DNA from: Mycobacterium ostraviense
GTDB taxonomy: Bacteria > Actinomycetota > Actinomycetes > Mycobacteriales > Mycobacteriaceae
Length of the DNA stretch: 64,000 nt
Direction of reading: 5' to 3'
Assembly (NCBI RefSeq): GCF_002705925.1
Contig: NZ_NKRE01000001.1
Coordinates: 4,722,093 to 4,786,092 of the forward strand
This document shows positions 1 to 8,508 of the stretch, in pieces. The notes beneath the pieces are model-generated. The model had not been told where the DNA came from. It made no database searches and saw nothing but the letters and a program-made list of their open reading frames with translations. Position numbers and translations under genes: made by a program. Each line of letters opens with the position of its first letter. Position 1 is the stretch's first letter.

Positions 1-5
1 GTGGC

Positions 6-25
6 ATGGTCGAGCTTACGACCAT
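6..25. promoter_or_regulatory. Perfect inverted repeat upstream of fadD35 (candidate operator)
   Basis: ATGGTCG and CGACCAT are perfect 7-base arms around a 6-base centre, about 110 bases before the fadD35 start. The size and symmetry fit a dimeric repressor site. In M. tuberculosis a TetR-type regulator gene (Rv2506, bkaR) lies just upstream of fadD35, so it is the natural candidate ligand. That assignment is inference, because the regulator gene is outside this window. Confidence 0.45.
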
Positions 26-69
26 CGTTGTCCCGCATAGTAATAAGTCAACACGACCGCCCCGGAAAG

Positions 70-81
70 ACGGTGCACCGT
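70..81. promoter_or_regulatory. 12-bp perfect palindrome upstream of fadD35
   Basis: ACGGTGCACCGT is its own reverse complement and lies 52 bases before the fadD35 start codon. Together with the inverted repeat at 6-25 it makes the short upstream region unusually rich in dyad symmetry. It could be a second operator or part of the same one. No bound factor can be named from sequence. Confidence 0.3.
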
Positions 82-133
82 ACACCGTGTGTCGCCTTAT
101 TTATGCGCGGCTTAGTATGAGCGCGGTCCCAAC

Positions 134-1720
134 GTGCCCGCCCTGCTGGAGACCACCATCGGCGGCAATCTCGCCGAGACCGCCTCCCGGCACGGACAGC
201 GGGACGCGCTGGTCGACGTGCATGCCGGGCGGCGCTGGAACTACGCCGAATTCGTGCGCGACGTGCGGAGATTGGCGACGGGACTGGTGCGCGCGGGCAT
301 CAGGGTGGGTGACCGGGTAGGGATTTGGGCCCCGAATCGGTGGGAGTGGGTACTGGTTCAGTACGCGACCGCAGAAATCGGCGCCATCCTGGTGACCGTG
401 AACCCGGCCTACCGGTCCAGCGAGTTACGTTATGCGCTAAGGCAATCCGGAGTCTGCATGATCATTGCCGCGCCGGGCTTCAAGGACGCGGATTACCGGG
501 CGATATTGGCCGAAGTGACACCTGATTGCCCGGACCTGCGGGAAGCGGTGTTCATCGACAGCGATCGCTGGGACGAGCTGGCCGGTACGCGGGCCGATTT
601 GGCTGCGCTGCAGCAGATCGCGGCGACACTGACCGGTAGTGATCCCGTCAACATCCAATACACCTCTGGCACAACGGGTCATCCGAAAGGCGCAACACTT
701 AGCCACCGCAACATCCTCAACAACGGTTATTTCGTGGGCGAGCTGCTCGACTACACCGCCGACGATCGGATCTGCGTGCCAGCGCCGTTCTATCACTGCT
801 TCGGCATGGTGTTGGGCAATCTGGCGGCCACCAGCCACGGCGCCGCGGTGGTGATCCCGGCACCGGGATTCGACGCTGCCGCCACCCTGCGGGCCGTCGA
901 GGCCGAACGGTGCACCAGCCTCTATGGCGTGCCGACCATGTTCATCGCCGAACTCGGACTGCCCGACTTCGCCGGCTACGACCTCACCAGCCTGCGAACC
1001 GGGATCATGGCCGGCTCGACATGCCCGGTCGAGGTGATGCGAACGGTAATGGAACAGATGCACATGCCCGCGATCTCGATCTGCTATGGCATGACGGAAA
1101 CATCTCCGGTGTCCACCCAGACCCGTACCGATGATTCCCTGGAGCGGCGGGTCAGCACAGTCGGCCGGGTGGGGCCGCATCTGGAGATCAAGGTGGTGGA
1201 CCCGGTAACCGGGGAGATCGTGCCCCGCGGCCTCCCCGGTGAGTTCTGCACCCGCGGGTATTCGGTGATGGCCGGTTATTGGAATGACCCCGAACGGACC
1301 GCAGAAGTGATCGACGCCGACGGCTGGATGCATACCGGAGACCTGGCCGCCATGGACCCATGCGGGTACGTGCAGATCACCGGCCGGATCAAGGACATCG
1401 TCATCCGCGGCGGTGAGAACATTTCGCCCCGCGAGATCGAAGAGTTCCTGCACACCCACCCCGACGTCGTCGATGCCCACGTCATCGGCGTGCCCGACGA
1501 ACGCGTGGGCGAAGAGGTCATGGCGGTGGTCAAGCTGCGGGACGGCGCACCGCAGTTGACCATCGCGCGACTACACGAATTCTGTGCAGGCCGAATCGCC
1601 AGGTTCAAGATTCCGCGGTATCTGCGGATCGTCGACGAGTTCCCCGTGACCGTCACCGGCAAGATCCGCAAAGTCGAATTGCGTCAACAGGCAATCGACT
1701 ACCTGCGAGGTCGAGGGTGA
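134..1720 (+). CDS. fadD35: Acyl-CoA synthetase (AMP-forming), FadD35-like
   Basis: This 528-residue protein activates a carboxylic acid to its CoA thioester through an acyl-adenylate. The P-loop-like motif YTSGTTGHPKG starts near residue 176. The hinge motif GRIKDIVIRGGENISPREIE lies near residue 420, and the C-terminal lysine motif TGKIRK near 510, so all ANL-superfamily landmarks are present. The GTG at 134 is the first possible start because a TAG lies in frame at 113-115. It leads a cluster for branched-chain acyl-CoA breakdown. That context suggests a short or branched acid as substrate, but the substrate is not readable from sequence. A 122-base gap carrying its own palindrome separates it from scoA, so scoA may also have a separate promoter. 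Confidence 0.88.
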   Translation: MPALLETTIGGNLAETASRHGQRDALVDVHAGRRWNYAEFVRDVRRLATGLVRAGIRVGDRVGIWAPNRWEWVLVQYATAEIGAILVTVNPAYRSSELRYALRQSGVCMIIAAPGFKDADYRAILAEVTPDCPDLREAVFIDSDRWDELAGTRADLAALQQIAATLTGSDPVNIQYTSGTTGHPKGATLSHRNILNNGYFVGELLDYTADDRICVPAPFYHCFGMVLGNLAATSHGAAVVIPAPGFDAAATLRAVEAERCTSLYGVPTMFIAELGLPDFAGYDLTSLRTGIMAGSTCPVEVMRTVMEQMHMPAISICYGMTETSPVSTQTRTDDSLERRVSTVGRVGPHLEIKVVDPVTGEIVPRGLPGEFCTRGYSVMAGYWNDPERTAEVIDADGWMHTGDLAAMDPCGYVQITGRIKDIVIRGGENISPREIEEFLHTHPDVVDAHVIGVPDERVGEEVMAVVKLRDGAPQLTIARLHEFCAGRIARFKIPRYLRIVDEFPVTVTGKIRKVELRQQAIDYLRGRG

Positions 1721-1783
1721 GGACCCGGATGCTGGTTAGCGTCCCTTTACCCGCCGCGCGGGCGATGGTATTGTCATGCCCCG

Positions 1784-1799
1784 GTTAATGAAGATTAAC
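1784..1799. promoter_or_regulatory. Palindrome GTTAAT-N4-ATTAAC ahead of scoA (candidate operator)
   Basis: Perfect 6-base arms around GAAG lie 44 bases upstream of the scoA ATG in the only non-coding gap of the catabolic cluster. It is AT-rich against a GC-rich background, as repressor sites often are. It differs in sequence from the dyads at 6-25 and 70-81, so a different or additional regulator may act here. Confidence 0.4.
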
Positions 1800-1842
1800 T
1801 GAAGAATCCAGCCGGCCGGACAGCGAGGAGACTCTGCGGGTA

Positions 1843-2586
1843 ATGGACAAGGTGGTGGCTACCGCCGCCGAAGCGGTAGCGGACATAACCGACGGGTCCT
1901 CCCTGGCGGTCGGCGGGTTCGGGCTGTGCGGCATCCCGGACGCGTTGATCTCGGCGCTGGTGGACAGCGGTGTAACTGACCTGGAAACGGTGTCGAACAA
2001 CTGCGGAATCGACGGGGTCGGGTTAGGAGTATTGTTGGAACACAAGAGAATTCGTCGGACCATCTCGTCGTATGTGGGGGAGAACAGGGAGTTCGCTCGG
2101 CAATTCCTGGCCGGCGAACTCGAGGTGGAACTCACCCCGCAGGGCACGCTGGCCGAGCGGCTGCGCGCCGGCGGAATGGGCATCCCGGCCTTCTACACGC
2201 CGGCCGGCGTGGGCACCCAGATCGCCGACGGCGGGCTGCCGTGGCGCTACGACGCGTCGGGTGCGGTTGCGGTGGTTTCTCCTCCCAAGGAGACTCGCGA
2301 GTTCGACGGTGTCACATACGTTTTGGAGCGGGGAATCCGCACCGACTTCGCGCTGGTGCATGCCTGGAAAGGGGACCGGCACGGCAACCTGGTGTACCGC
2401 TACGCCGCCGCCAACTTCAACCCCGAGTGCGCGCCCGCGGGGAGGATCACGATTGCCGAGGTGGAACACCTCGTCGAACCGGGTGAGATCGACCCGGCGA
2501 TGGTGCACACCCCGGGTGTGTTCGTGCAGAAGGTGGTACACGTGCCCAATCCCACCAAGCGGATCGAGAAGGAGACGGTGCGCTGA
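1843..2586 (+). CDS. scoA: 3-oxoacid CoA-transferase, subunit A
   Basis: The 247-residue alpha subunit of a two-subunit succinyl-CoA:3-oxoacid CoA-transferase. The N-terminal glycine-rich CoA-binding segment GGFGLCGIPD lies near residues 24-33, and the length is normal for the family. It pairs with scoB, which starts inside its stop codon (TGATG), so the two are translationally coupled. In this cluster the transferase would activate or release short-chain acids such as acetoacetate, the end product of leucine breakdown. Work on the M. tuberculosis orthologues also links the pair to itaconate activation. The specificity is inferred. Confidence 0.9.
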   Translation: MDKVVATAAEAVADITDGSSLAVGGFGLCGIPDALISALVDSGVTDLETVSNNCGIDGVGLGVLLEHKRIRRTISSYVGENREFARQFLAGELEVELTPQGTLAERLRAGGMGIPAFYTPAGVGTQIADGGLPWRYDASGAVAVVSPPKETREFDGVTYVLERGIRTDFALVHAWKGDRHGNLVYRYAAANFNPECAPAGRITIAEVEHLVEPGEIDPAMVHTPGVFVQKVVHVPNPTKRIEKETVR

Positions 2587-3233
2587 TGACGTGGAGCAGA
2601 GACAGGATGGCCGCACGGGTCGCCGCCGAATTCCGGGACGGCCAGTACGTCAACCTCGGCATCGGAATGCCCACCTTGATTCCCAACCACATTCCCGAGG
2701 GCGTGACCGTTGTGCTGCACTCCGAAAACGGGATCTTGGGCGTCGGGCCATATCCCAAGCCCGAGGACCTCGATGCCGACCTGATCAACGCCGGCAAGGA
2801 GACGGTGACCACGCTGCCGGGCGCGGCGTTCTTCGGCTCGTCGACCTCTTTCGGCATCATCCGCGGCGGCCATCTCGACGTCGCGGTGCTTGGCGCCATG
2901 CAGGTTTCGGTCACCGGCGACCTCGCTAACTGGATGATCCCGGGCAAGATGGTCAAAGGCATGGGCGGCGCGATGGACCTGGTGCACGGCGCCCGCAAGG
3001 TGATTGTGATGATGGAGCATGCGGCCAAAGACGGCAGTCCCAAGATCGTAGAGCAGTGCACTTTGCCGTTGACCGGTGTGGGCTGCGTGGACCGCATCGT
3101 CACGGAATTGGCGGTCATCGATGTCTGCGACGACGGCCTGCATTTGATCGAGACCGCGCCAGACGTGACGGTCGACGAGGTCGTGTCGAGAACCGAACCA
3201 CGGCTCATATTGCGGGATCTGGTTACCCCGTGA
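2586..3233 (+). CDS. scoB: 3-oxoacid CoA-transferase, subunit B
   Basis: The 215-residue beta subunit carries the catalytic SENG motif at residues 46-49. Glu47 is the predicted nucleophile that forms the enzyme-CoA thioester. Its ATG overlaps the scoA stop by one base, and its stop overlaps the accD1 GTG in a GTGA arrangement. It is therefore locked into one polycistronic unit running from scoA to citE. Length and motif are typical, and no anomaly is seen. Confidence 0.9.
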   Translation: MTWSRDRMAARVAAEFRDGQYVNLGIGMPTLIPNHIPEGVTVVLHSENGILGVGPYPKPEDLDADLINAGKETVTTLPGAAFFGSSTSFGIIRGGHLDVAVLGAMQVSVTGDLANWMIPGKMVKGMGGAMDLVHGARKVIVMMEHAAKDGSPKIVEQCTLPLTGVGCVDRIVTELAVIDVCDDGLHLIETAPDVTVDEVVSRTEPRLILRDLVTP

Positions 3234-4813
3234 CCGCCGTCGCCGCCGCGCCATCCTTCGCCGACGAGCACCGCCGGCTGGTGGCAGAGTTGAACACCAA
3301 GCTCGCCACTGCTGCATTGGGCGGCAGCGAACGCGCCCGAGAGCGTCACGTCAGCCGTGGCAAGCTGCTGCCCCGGGAACGGGTGGATCGGCTGCTCGAT
3401 CCGGGCAGCCCGTTCCTTGAGTTGGCGCCCTTGGCTGCCACCGGGATGTACGACGACGAGTCGCCGGGCGCGGGCATCATCACCGGAATCGGCCGGATAT
3501 CCGGGCGCGAGTGCGTGATCGTCGCCAACGACGCGACGGTCAAGGGCGGCACCTACTATCCGATCACGGTCAAGAAGCACCTGCGCGCCCAGGAAATCGC
3601 GCTGCAGAATCGACTGCCGTGCATCTACCTGGTCGACTCCGGCGGCGCCTTCCTGCCGCGCCAGGACGAGGTGTTTCCCGACCGCGAGCATTTCGGGCGG
3701 ATCTTCTACAACCAGGCGACCATGAGCGCCAAGGGAATTCCGCAAGTGGCGGCGGTCCTCGGTTCGTGCACGGCCGGCGGCGCCTATGTGCCGGCGATGA
3801 GCGACGAGGCCGTCATCGTCCGTGAGCAGGGCACCATCTTCCTGGGCGGTCCGCCACTGGTCAAGGCCGCCACCGGCGAGATCGTCACGGCCGAGGAACT
3901 CGGCGGCGGCGACTTACACTCGCGGACATCGGGTGTCACCGACCATCTCGCCGACGACGACGAACATGCGTTGCGGATCGTGCGCTCCATCGCGGCCACC
4001 TTCGCGCCCCGCGATCCGGCTCAGTGGGATGTGGCAGGTGCGGTGGCCCCCACATACCCGCAGGCCGAGCTTTACGACGTCGTGCCCCCCGACCCGAGGG
4101 TGCCCTATGACGTGCACGAGGTCCTCCTGCGACTGGTCGACGGTAGCGAATTCACGGAATTCAAGGCGAAATACGGCAAGACCTTGGTGACCGCCTTTGC
4201 GCGCATCCACGGACACCCGGTCGGTATTGTCGCCAACAACGGCGTATTGTTCAGCGAATCCGCTCTCAAGGGAGCGCATTTCATCGAACTGTGCGACAAG
4301 CGCAAGATCCCGTTGCTGTTCCTGCAGAACATCGCCGGTTTCATGGTGGGCCGTGACTACGAAGCCGGCGGTATCGCCAAGCACGGCGCCAAAATGGTCA
4401 CCGCCGTGGCCTGTGCCCGGGTGCCGAAGCTGACCGTCGTGATCGGTGGATCCTATGGCGCCGGCAACTATTCGATGTGCGGACGGGCGTACTCGCCGCG
4501 CTTCTTGTGGATGTGGCCGAATGCGCGGATCTCGGTTATGGGCGGTGAGCAGGCGGCGTCGGTGCTGGCCACCGTCCGCGGCGAGCAGCTGTCCGCGGCC
4601 GGCACGCCCTGGTCTGCTGACGATGAGGAGGCGTTCAAGGCGCCGATTCGTGAGCAGTACGAGTACCAGGGCAACCCCTACTATTCGACCGCCCGCCTGT
4701 GGGACGACGGCATCATCGACCCGGCCGATACTAGAACTGTTGTCGGGCTTGCTCTTTCGGTGTGCTCTCGGGCACCGCTGGAACCGGTCTCCTACGGCGT
4801 CTTCCGGATGTGA
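3230..4813 (+). CDS. accD1: Acyl-CoA carboxylase carboxyltransferase (beta) subunit
   Basis: This 527-residue carboxyltransferase transfers CO2 from biotin to an acyl-CoA. In this operon the substrate is most likely 3-methylcrotonyl-CoA from leucine. Two crotonase-like carboxyltransferase halves are visible, with the glycine-rich GSCTAGGAYVPAM in the first and GGSYGAGNYSMCGRAY in the second. The frame stays open upstream into scoB. I chose GTG 3230 because it forms a GTGA overlap with the scoB stop and gives the length of the M. tuberculosis orthologue. It ends 4 bases before accA1, its partner subunit. Confidence 0.92.
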   Translation: MTAVAAAPSFADEHRRLVAELNTKLATAALGGSERARERHVSRGKLLPRERVDRLLDPGSPFLELAPLAATGMYDDESPGAGIITGIGRISGRECVIVANDATVKGGTYYPITVKKHLRAQEIALQNRLPCIYLVDSGGAFLPRQDEVFPDREHFGRIFYNQATMSAKGIPQVAAVLGSCTAGGAYVPAMSDEAVIVREQGTIFLGGPPLVKAATGEIVTAEELGGGDLHSRTSGVTDHLADDDEHALRIVRSIAATFAPRDPAQWDVAGAVAPTYPQAELYDVVPPDPRVPYDVHEVLLRLVDGSEFTEFKAKYGKTLVTAFARIHGHPVGIVANNGVLFSESALKGAHFIELCDKRKIPLLFLQNIAGFMVGRDYEAGGIAKHGAKMVTAVACARVPKLTVVIGGSYGAGNYSMCGRAYSPRFLWMWPNARISVMGGEQAASVLATVRGEQLSAAGTPWSADDEEAFKAPIREQYEYQGNPYYSTARLWDDGIIDPADTRTVVGLALSVCSRAPLEPVSYGVFRM

Positions 4814-4817
4814 CGTG

Positions 4818-6791
4818 ATGTTTGACACGGTATTGGTGGCCAACCGCGGCGAGATCGCGGTACGGGTGATCCGCACCCTGCGCCGGCTGGGTATCCGTTC
4901 GGTGGCCGTCTACAGTGACCCCGATGCCGGGGCGCGGCATGTGCTGGAGGCCGATCAGGCGGTACGGCTGGGGCCCGCCGCGGCGCGTGAGAGTTACCTG
5001 GACATCGACAAGGTGCTCGACGCCGCCGCGCGCACTGGATCGCAGGCGATCCACCCTGGTTACGGATTCCTTTCCGAGAACGCCGATTTCGCGGCGGCCT
5101 GTGAGCGTGCCGGGGTCGTCTTCCTCGGGCCGCCGGCGCGGGCGATCGAGGTGATGGGTGACAAGATCACCGCCAAGAACGCGGTCGCCGCCTTCGACGT
5201 GCCCGTGGTACCCGGCGTTGCGAAGCCGGGGCTCAGCGACAACGACCTGGTGGCGGCGGCCGACGAGGTTGGCTATCCGGTGCTCATCAAGCCGTCCGCC
5301 GGTGGCGGCGGCAAGGGTATGCGGTTGGTCGAGGACCCGTCGCGGCTGCGTGACGCGTTGGTGAGTGCACGTCGCGAAGCAGGCTCCTCCTTCGGTGACG
5401 ACACGCTGTTCCTGGAGCGATTCGTATTGCGGCCCAGGCATATCGAGGTGCAGGTGCTTGCCGACACGCACGGCAACGTGGTACATCTGGGCGAGCGTGA
5501 ATGCAGCCTGCAGCGCCGCCATCAGAAGGTCATCGAGGAAGCGCCGTCCGCGCTGCTCGACACGCAGACGCGGGCGCGAATCGGCGCCGCCGCCTGCAAC
5601 ACCGCCCGCAGTGTCGACTACGTCGGCGCCGGAACGGTGGAATTCATCGTCTCCGCCGAACGTCCCGACGAATTCTTCTTCATGGAGATGAACACCCGCC
5701 TGCAAGTGGAACACCCGGTAACCGAGGCGGTCACCGGGCTGGATCTCGTCGAGTGGCAGCTACGGGTGGCTGCCGGCGAGAAGCTGCCATTTGCACAGGA
5801 CGACATCGAACTTTCCGGACATGCGATCGAGGCACGGGTGTACGCCGAGGATCCCGCACGCGGCTTTCTGCCCACCGGCGGGCGGGTGCTGCGGGTAATC
5901 GAACCCGCCGGTGCCGGCATACGGGTGGACTCGTCGCTGCTGGCCGGCACGGTGGTCGGCAGTGACTACGACCCGATGCTGAGCAAGGTGATCGCGTACG
6001 GGGCCGATCGCGAGCAGGCGCTGGCGCGGCTGGACCAGGCGCTCGCGCACACCGCGGTCCTGGGCGTGCAGACCAACATCGAATTCCTGCGCTTCCTGCT
6101 CGCCGACGAGCGGGTGCAGTCCGGGGACTTGGACACCGCACTGCTGGACGAGCGGGTTGCCGACTTTGCGCCGCTGGCGGCGCCCGACGACGTGTTCGCG
6201 GCGGGTGGCCTCTACGTGCAGTGGGCGTTGGCTCGCCAAGCTGCGGGCGACCTGTGGGCCGCCCCGAGCGGATGGCGGGTGGGCGGCGGCAGCGCCCCGG
6301 TGCGAACCGCGATGCAGACTCCGCTGCGTACCGAGACGGTGTCGGTGTGGGGCTTGCCGGAGGCGGCCCGGGTGCAGGTCGGCGACGGTGAAACTATGGG
6401 CGCCAGTGTGCAACTCGAGTGGGACCGGATGAGTGTGACGCTGAACGGGGTGCGCCGTGACCACCGTTGGGCCGAGGCCGACCGGCACCTCTGGATCGCC
6501 GACGAGCGCGGAACCTGGCATATCCGCGAGGCCGAAGAGCGCAAGATTCATCGCGCTGCCGGCGAGCGGCAAGCCGAGGTGGTCAGCCCCATGCCCGGCA
6601 ACGTCATTGCGGTGCAATCTGCCTCCGGCACCGAGGTTGCCGAGGGCGACGTGGTGGTGGTGGTCGAGGCGATGAAGATGGAACACGCGCTCACCGCGCC
6701 GGTTTCGGGGCAGCTGGAGGTGCTGGTGTCCGTCGGGGAGCAGGTGAAGGTCGACCAGGTGTTGGCCCGGATCAAGGATCAAGGATCATGA
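4818..6791 (+). CDS. accA1: Acyl-CoA carboxylase biotin-carboxylase/BCCP (alpha) subunit
   Basis: The 657-residue alpha subunit joins a biotin carboxylase to a C-terminal biotin carrier domain. The carboxylase ATP-grasp loop GGGGKGMR lies near residue 163. The carrier motif EAMKM places the biotinylated lysine at residue 620. Upstream in-frame codons lie inside accD1. ATG 4818, 4 bases after the accD1 stop, begins with the conserved FDTVLVANRGEIAVRV segment. With AccD1 it should form a 3-methylcrotonyl-CoA carboxylase, as known for the M. tuberculosis A1/D1 pair. Confidence 0.92.
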   Translation: MFDTVLVANRGEIAVRVIRTLRRLGIRSVAVYSDPDAGARHVLEADQAVRLGPAAARESYLDIDKVLDAAARTGSQAIHPGYGFLSENADFAAACERAGVVFLGPPARAIEVMGDKITAKNAVAAFDVPVVPGVAKPGLSDNDLVAAADEVGYPVLIKPSAGGGGKGMRLVEDPSRLRDALVSARREAGSSFGDDTLFLERFVLRPRHIEVQVLADTHGNVVHLGERECSLQRRHQKVIEEAPSALLDTQTRARIGAAACNTARSVDYVGAGTVEFIVSAERPDEFFFMEMNTRLQVEHPVTEAVTGLDLVEWQLRVAAGEKLPFAQDDIELSGHAIEARVYAEDPARGFLPTGGRVLRVIEPAGAGIRVDSSLLAGTVVGSDYDPMLSKVIAYGADREQALARLDQALAHTAVLGVQTNIEFLRFLLADERVQSGDLDTALLDERVADFAPLAAPDDVFAAGGLYVQWALARQAAGDLWAAPSGWRVGGGSAPVRTAMQTPLRTETVSVWGLPEAARVQVGDGETMGASVQLEWDRMSVTLNGVRRDHRWAEADRHLWIADERGTWHIREAEERKIHRAAGERQAEVVSPMPGNVIAVQSASGTEVAEGDVVVVVEAMKMEHALTAPVSGQLEVLVSVGEQVKVDQVLARIKDQGS

Positions 6792-7954
6792 CGACAATGA
6801 TTACCGCGGGAACGCTGCCCAAGGAATATCAAGACCTTCGTGACACGGTGGCCGACTTCGCGCGCAGCGTGGTAGCGCCGGTATCGGCCAAACACGATGA
6901 GGAGCACAGCTTCCCGTACGAAGTCGTCGCCAAGATGGGTGAGATGGGGCTGTTCGGCTTGCCGTTCCCCGAGGACTACGGCGGCATGGGCGGCGATTAT
7001 TTCGCGTTGGCGCTGACGCTGGAAGAACTCGGAAAAGTCGACCAGTCGGTGGCCATCACGTTGGAGGCCGCGGTGGGTCTGGGTGCCATGCCGATTTTCC
7101 GGTTCGGCACCGAAGAACAGAAACGCAAGTGGTTACCGGATCTGACCGCCGGCCGTGCGCTGGCCGGTTTCGGACTGACCGAGCCCGGTGCGGGCTCCGA
7201 CGCGGGCAGCACCCGCACTACCGCTCGCCTCGAGGGGGACGAGTGGATCATCAACGGCAGCAAGCAGTTCATCACCAACTCGGGCACCGACATCACCTCG
7301 CTGGTCACCGTCACGGCGGTCACCGGAAGCGTGGCGGACGGCAAGAAGGAGATCTCGACGATCATCGTGCCCAGCGGCACACCGGGATTCACCGTCGAGC
7401 CGGTCTACAACAAGGTCGGCTGGAATGCGTCGGACACCCACCCGCTGACGTTCACCGATGCCCGCGTGCCGGCCGAAAACCTGCTGGGCGCCCAGGGAAC
7501 GGGTTATGCCAACTTCTTGTCCATTCTCGACGAGGGCCGTATCGCAATTGCCGCGCTGGCGACCGGGGCGGCGCAGGGCTGCGTCGACGAGAGCGTCAAG
7601 TACGCCAAGGAGCGTCAGTCGTTCGGCCAGCCAATCGGTTCCTATCAGGCGATCAGCTTCAAGATCGCGCGGATGGAAGCCCGGGCCCACGTCGCGCGCA
7701 CCGCGTACTACGAGGCCGCGGCAAAGATGTTGGCGGGCAAGCCGTTCAAGAAAGAGGCGGCGATCGCCAAGATGATCTCCTCGGAAGCGGCGATGGACAA
7801 CGCGCGCGACGCCACCCAGATTCACGGCGGCTACGGTTTCATGAACGAATATCCGGTGGCGCGGCACTACCGCGACAGCAAAGTCCTCGAAATCGGTGAG
7901 GGCACCACCGAGGTGCAACTAATGCTGATCGCACGATCCCTGGGGCTGTCGTGA
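6788..7954 (+). CDS. fadE19: Acyl-CoA dehydrogenase (isovaleryl/branched-chain type)
   Basis: This FAD-dependent dehydrogenase of 388 residues introduces the alpha-beta double bond into an acyl-CoA. Visible signatures are GFGLTEPGAGSDAGS in the middle domain, QIHGGYGFMNEYP, and the C-terminal IGEGTTEVQ. The Glu of that last motif sits where medium- and short-chain dehydrogenases keep their catalytic base. The ATG overlaps the accA1 stop (ATGA). The operon with a carboxylase and lyase makes isovaleryl-CoA or another branched acyl-CoA the likely substrate. The start could also be the ATG 9 bases further in. Confidence 0.88.
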   Translation: MTTMITAGTLPKEYQDLRDTVADFARSVVAPVSAKHDEEHSFPYEVVAKMGEMGLFGLPFPEDYGGMGGDYFALALTLEELGKVDQSVAITLEAAVGLGAMPIFRFGTEEQKRKWLPDLTAGRALAGFGLTEPGAGSDAGSTRTTARLEGDEWIINGSKQFITNSGTDITSLVTVTAVTGSVADGKKEISTIIVPSGTPGFTVEPVYNKVGWNASDTHPLTFTDARVPAENLLGAQGTGYANFLSILDEGRIAIAALATGAAQGCVDESVKYAKERQSFGQPIGSYQAISFKIARMEARAHVARTAYYEAAAKMLAGKPFKKEAAIAKMISSEAAMDNARDATQIHGGYGFMNEYPVARHYRDSKVLEIGEGTTEVQLMLIARSLGLS

Positions 7955-8508
7955 GCGGACCGGCCGGCGAGCGTGAACCTGGCGACGCCACATCGGCGGG
8001 TCGCGTCGCAGAATCCACAGTCGGCGCAAGGATTGTCCAGAGAGGTTTGTGGTTCGAAGAGTTCGAGATCGGCACCACCTACCTGCACCGGCCCGGACGC
8101 ACCGTCACCGAGGCAGACAACGTCGTGTTCACCACGCTGACGATGAACACCCAATCGCTGCATCTCGACGCGGCCTGGGCTGCCGAGCAACCGGGTTTCC
8201 GCGGTGAGCGGCTGGTGAACTCGATGTTCACCCTGTCGACGATGGTCGGGCTGTCCGTGTCGCAGCTGACGCTTGGCACCATCGTGGCCAACCTGGGCTT
8301 CTCGGAGGTGTCGTTTCCCAAGCCGGTTTTTCACGGCGACACCCTGTACGCCGAGACGGTGTGCACGGGCAAGCGCGAGTCCAAAAGCCGTCCCGGCGAA
8401 GGCATTGTCACCCTGGAGCACACCGCCCGCAACCAGCACGGCGAGATAGTCGCCCGCGCGGTGCGCACCACCTTGGTCCAAAAACGGCCGGTCGAGGAGG
8501 CGCGATGA
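7951..8508 (+). CDS. MaoC-like (hotdog) enoyl-CoA hydratase
   Basis: The 185-residue protein has a single hotdog domain of the MaoC dehydratase type. Residues after about 30 (GLWFEEFEIGTTYLHRPGRT) begin the fold. TEADNVVFTTLTMNTQSLHLD holds the usual active-site Asp/His-type region. GTG 7951 overlaps the fadE19 stop. The orthologue Rv2499c has been linked to itaconyl-CoA/methylglutaconyl-CoA hydration together with CitE. The same role here is inferred from the identical neighbourhood. The first 30 or so residues are poorly ordered in appearance and may be an extension. Confidence 0.83.
   Translation: MSGPAGEREPGDATSAGRVAESTVGARIVQRGLWFEEFEIGTTYLHRPGRTVTEADNVVFTTLTMNTQSLHLDAAWAAEQPGFRGERLVNSMFTLSTMVGLSVSQLTLGTIVANLGFSEVSFPKPVFHGDTLYAETVCTGKRESKSRPGEGIVTLEHTARNQHGEIVARAVRTTLVQKRPVEEAR

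Noticed and set aside
6..320. Frame starting upstream of fadD35
   Set aside because: It is out of frame with fadD35, is Pro/Arg-rich, and ends inside it. It is a shadow.
437..1480. 347-residue minus-strand frame opposite fadD35
   Set aside because: It is the antisense shadow of a well-supported gene in GC-rich DNA, rich in His and Gly with no domain.
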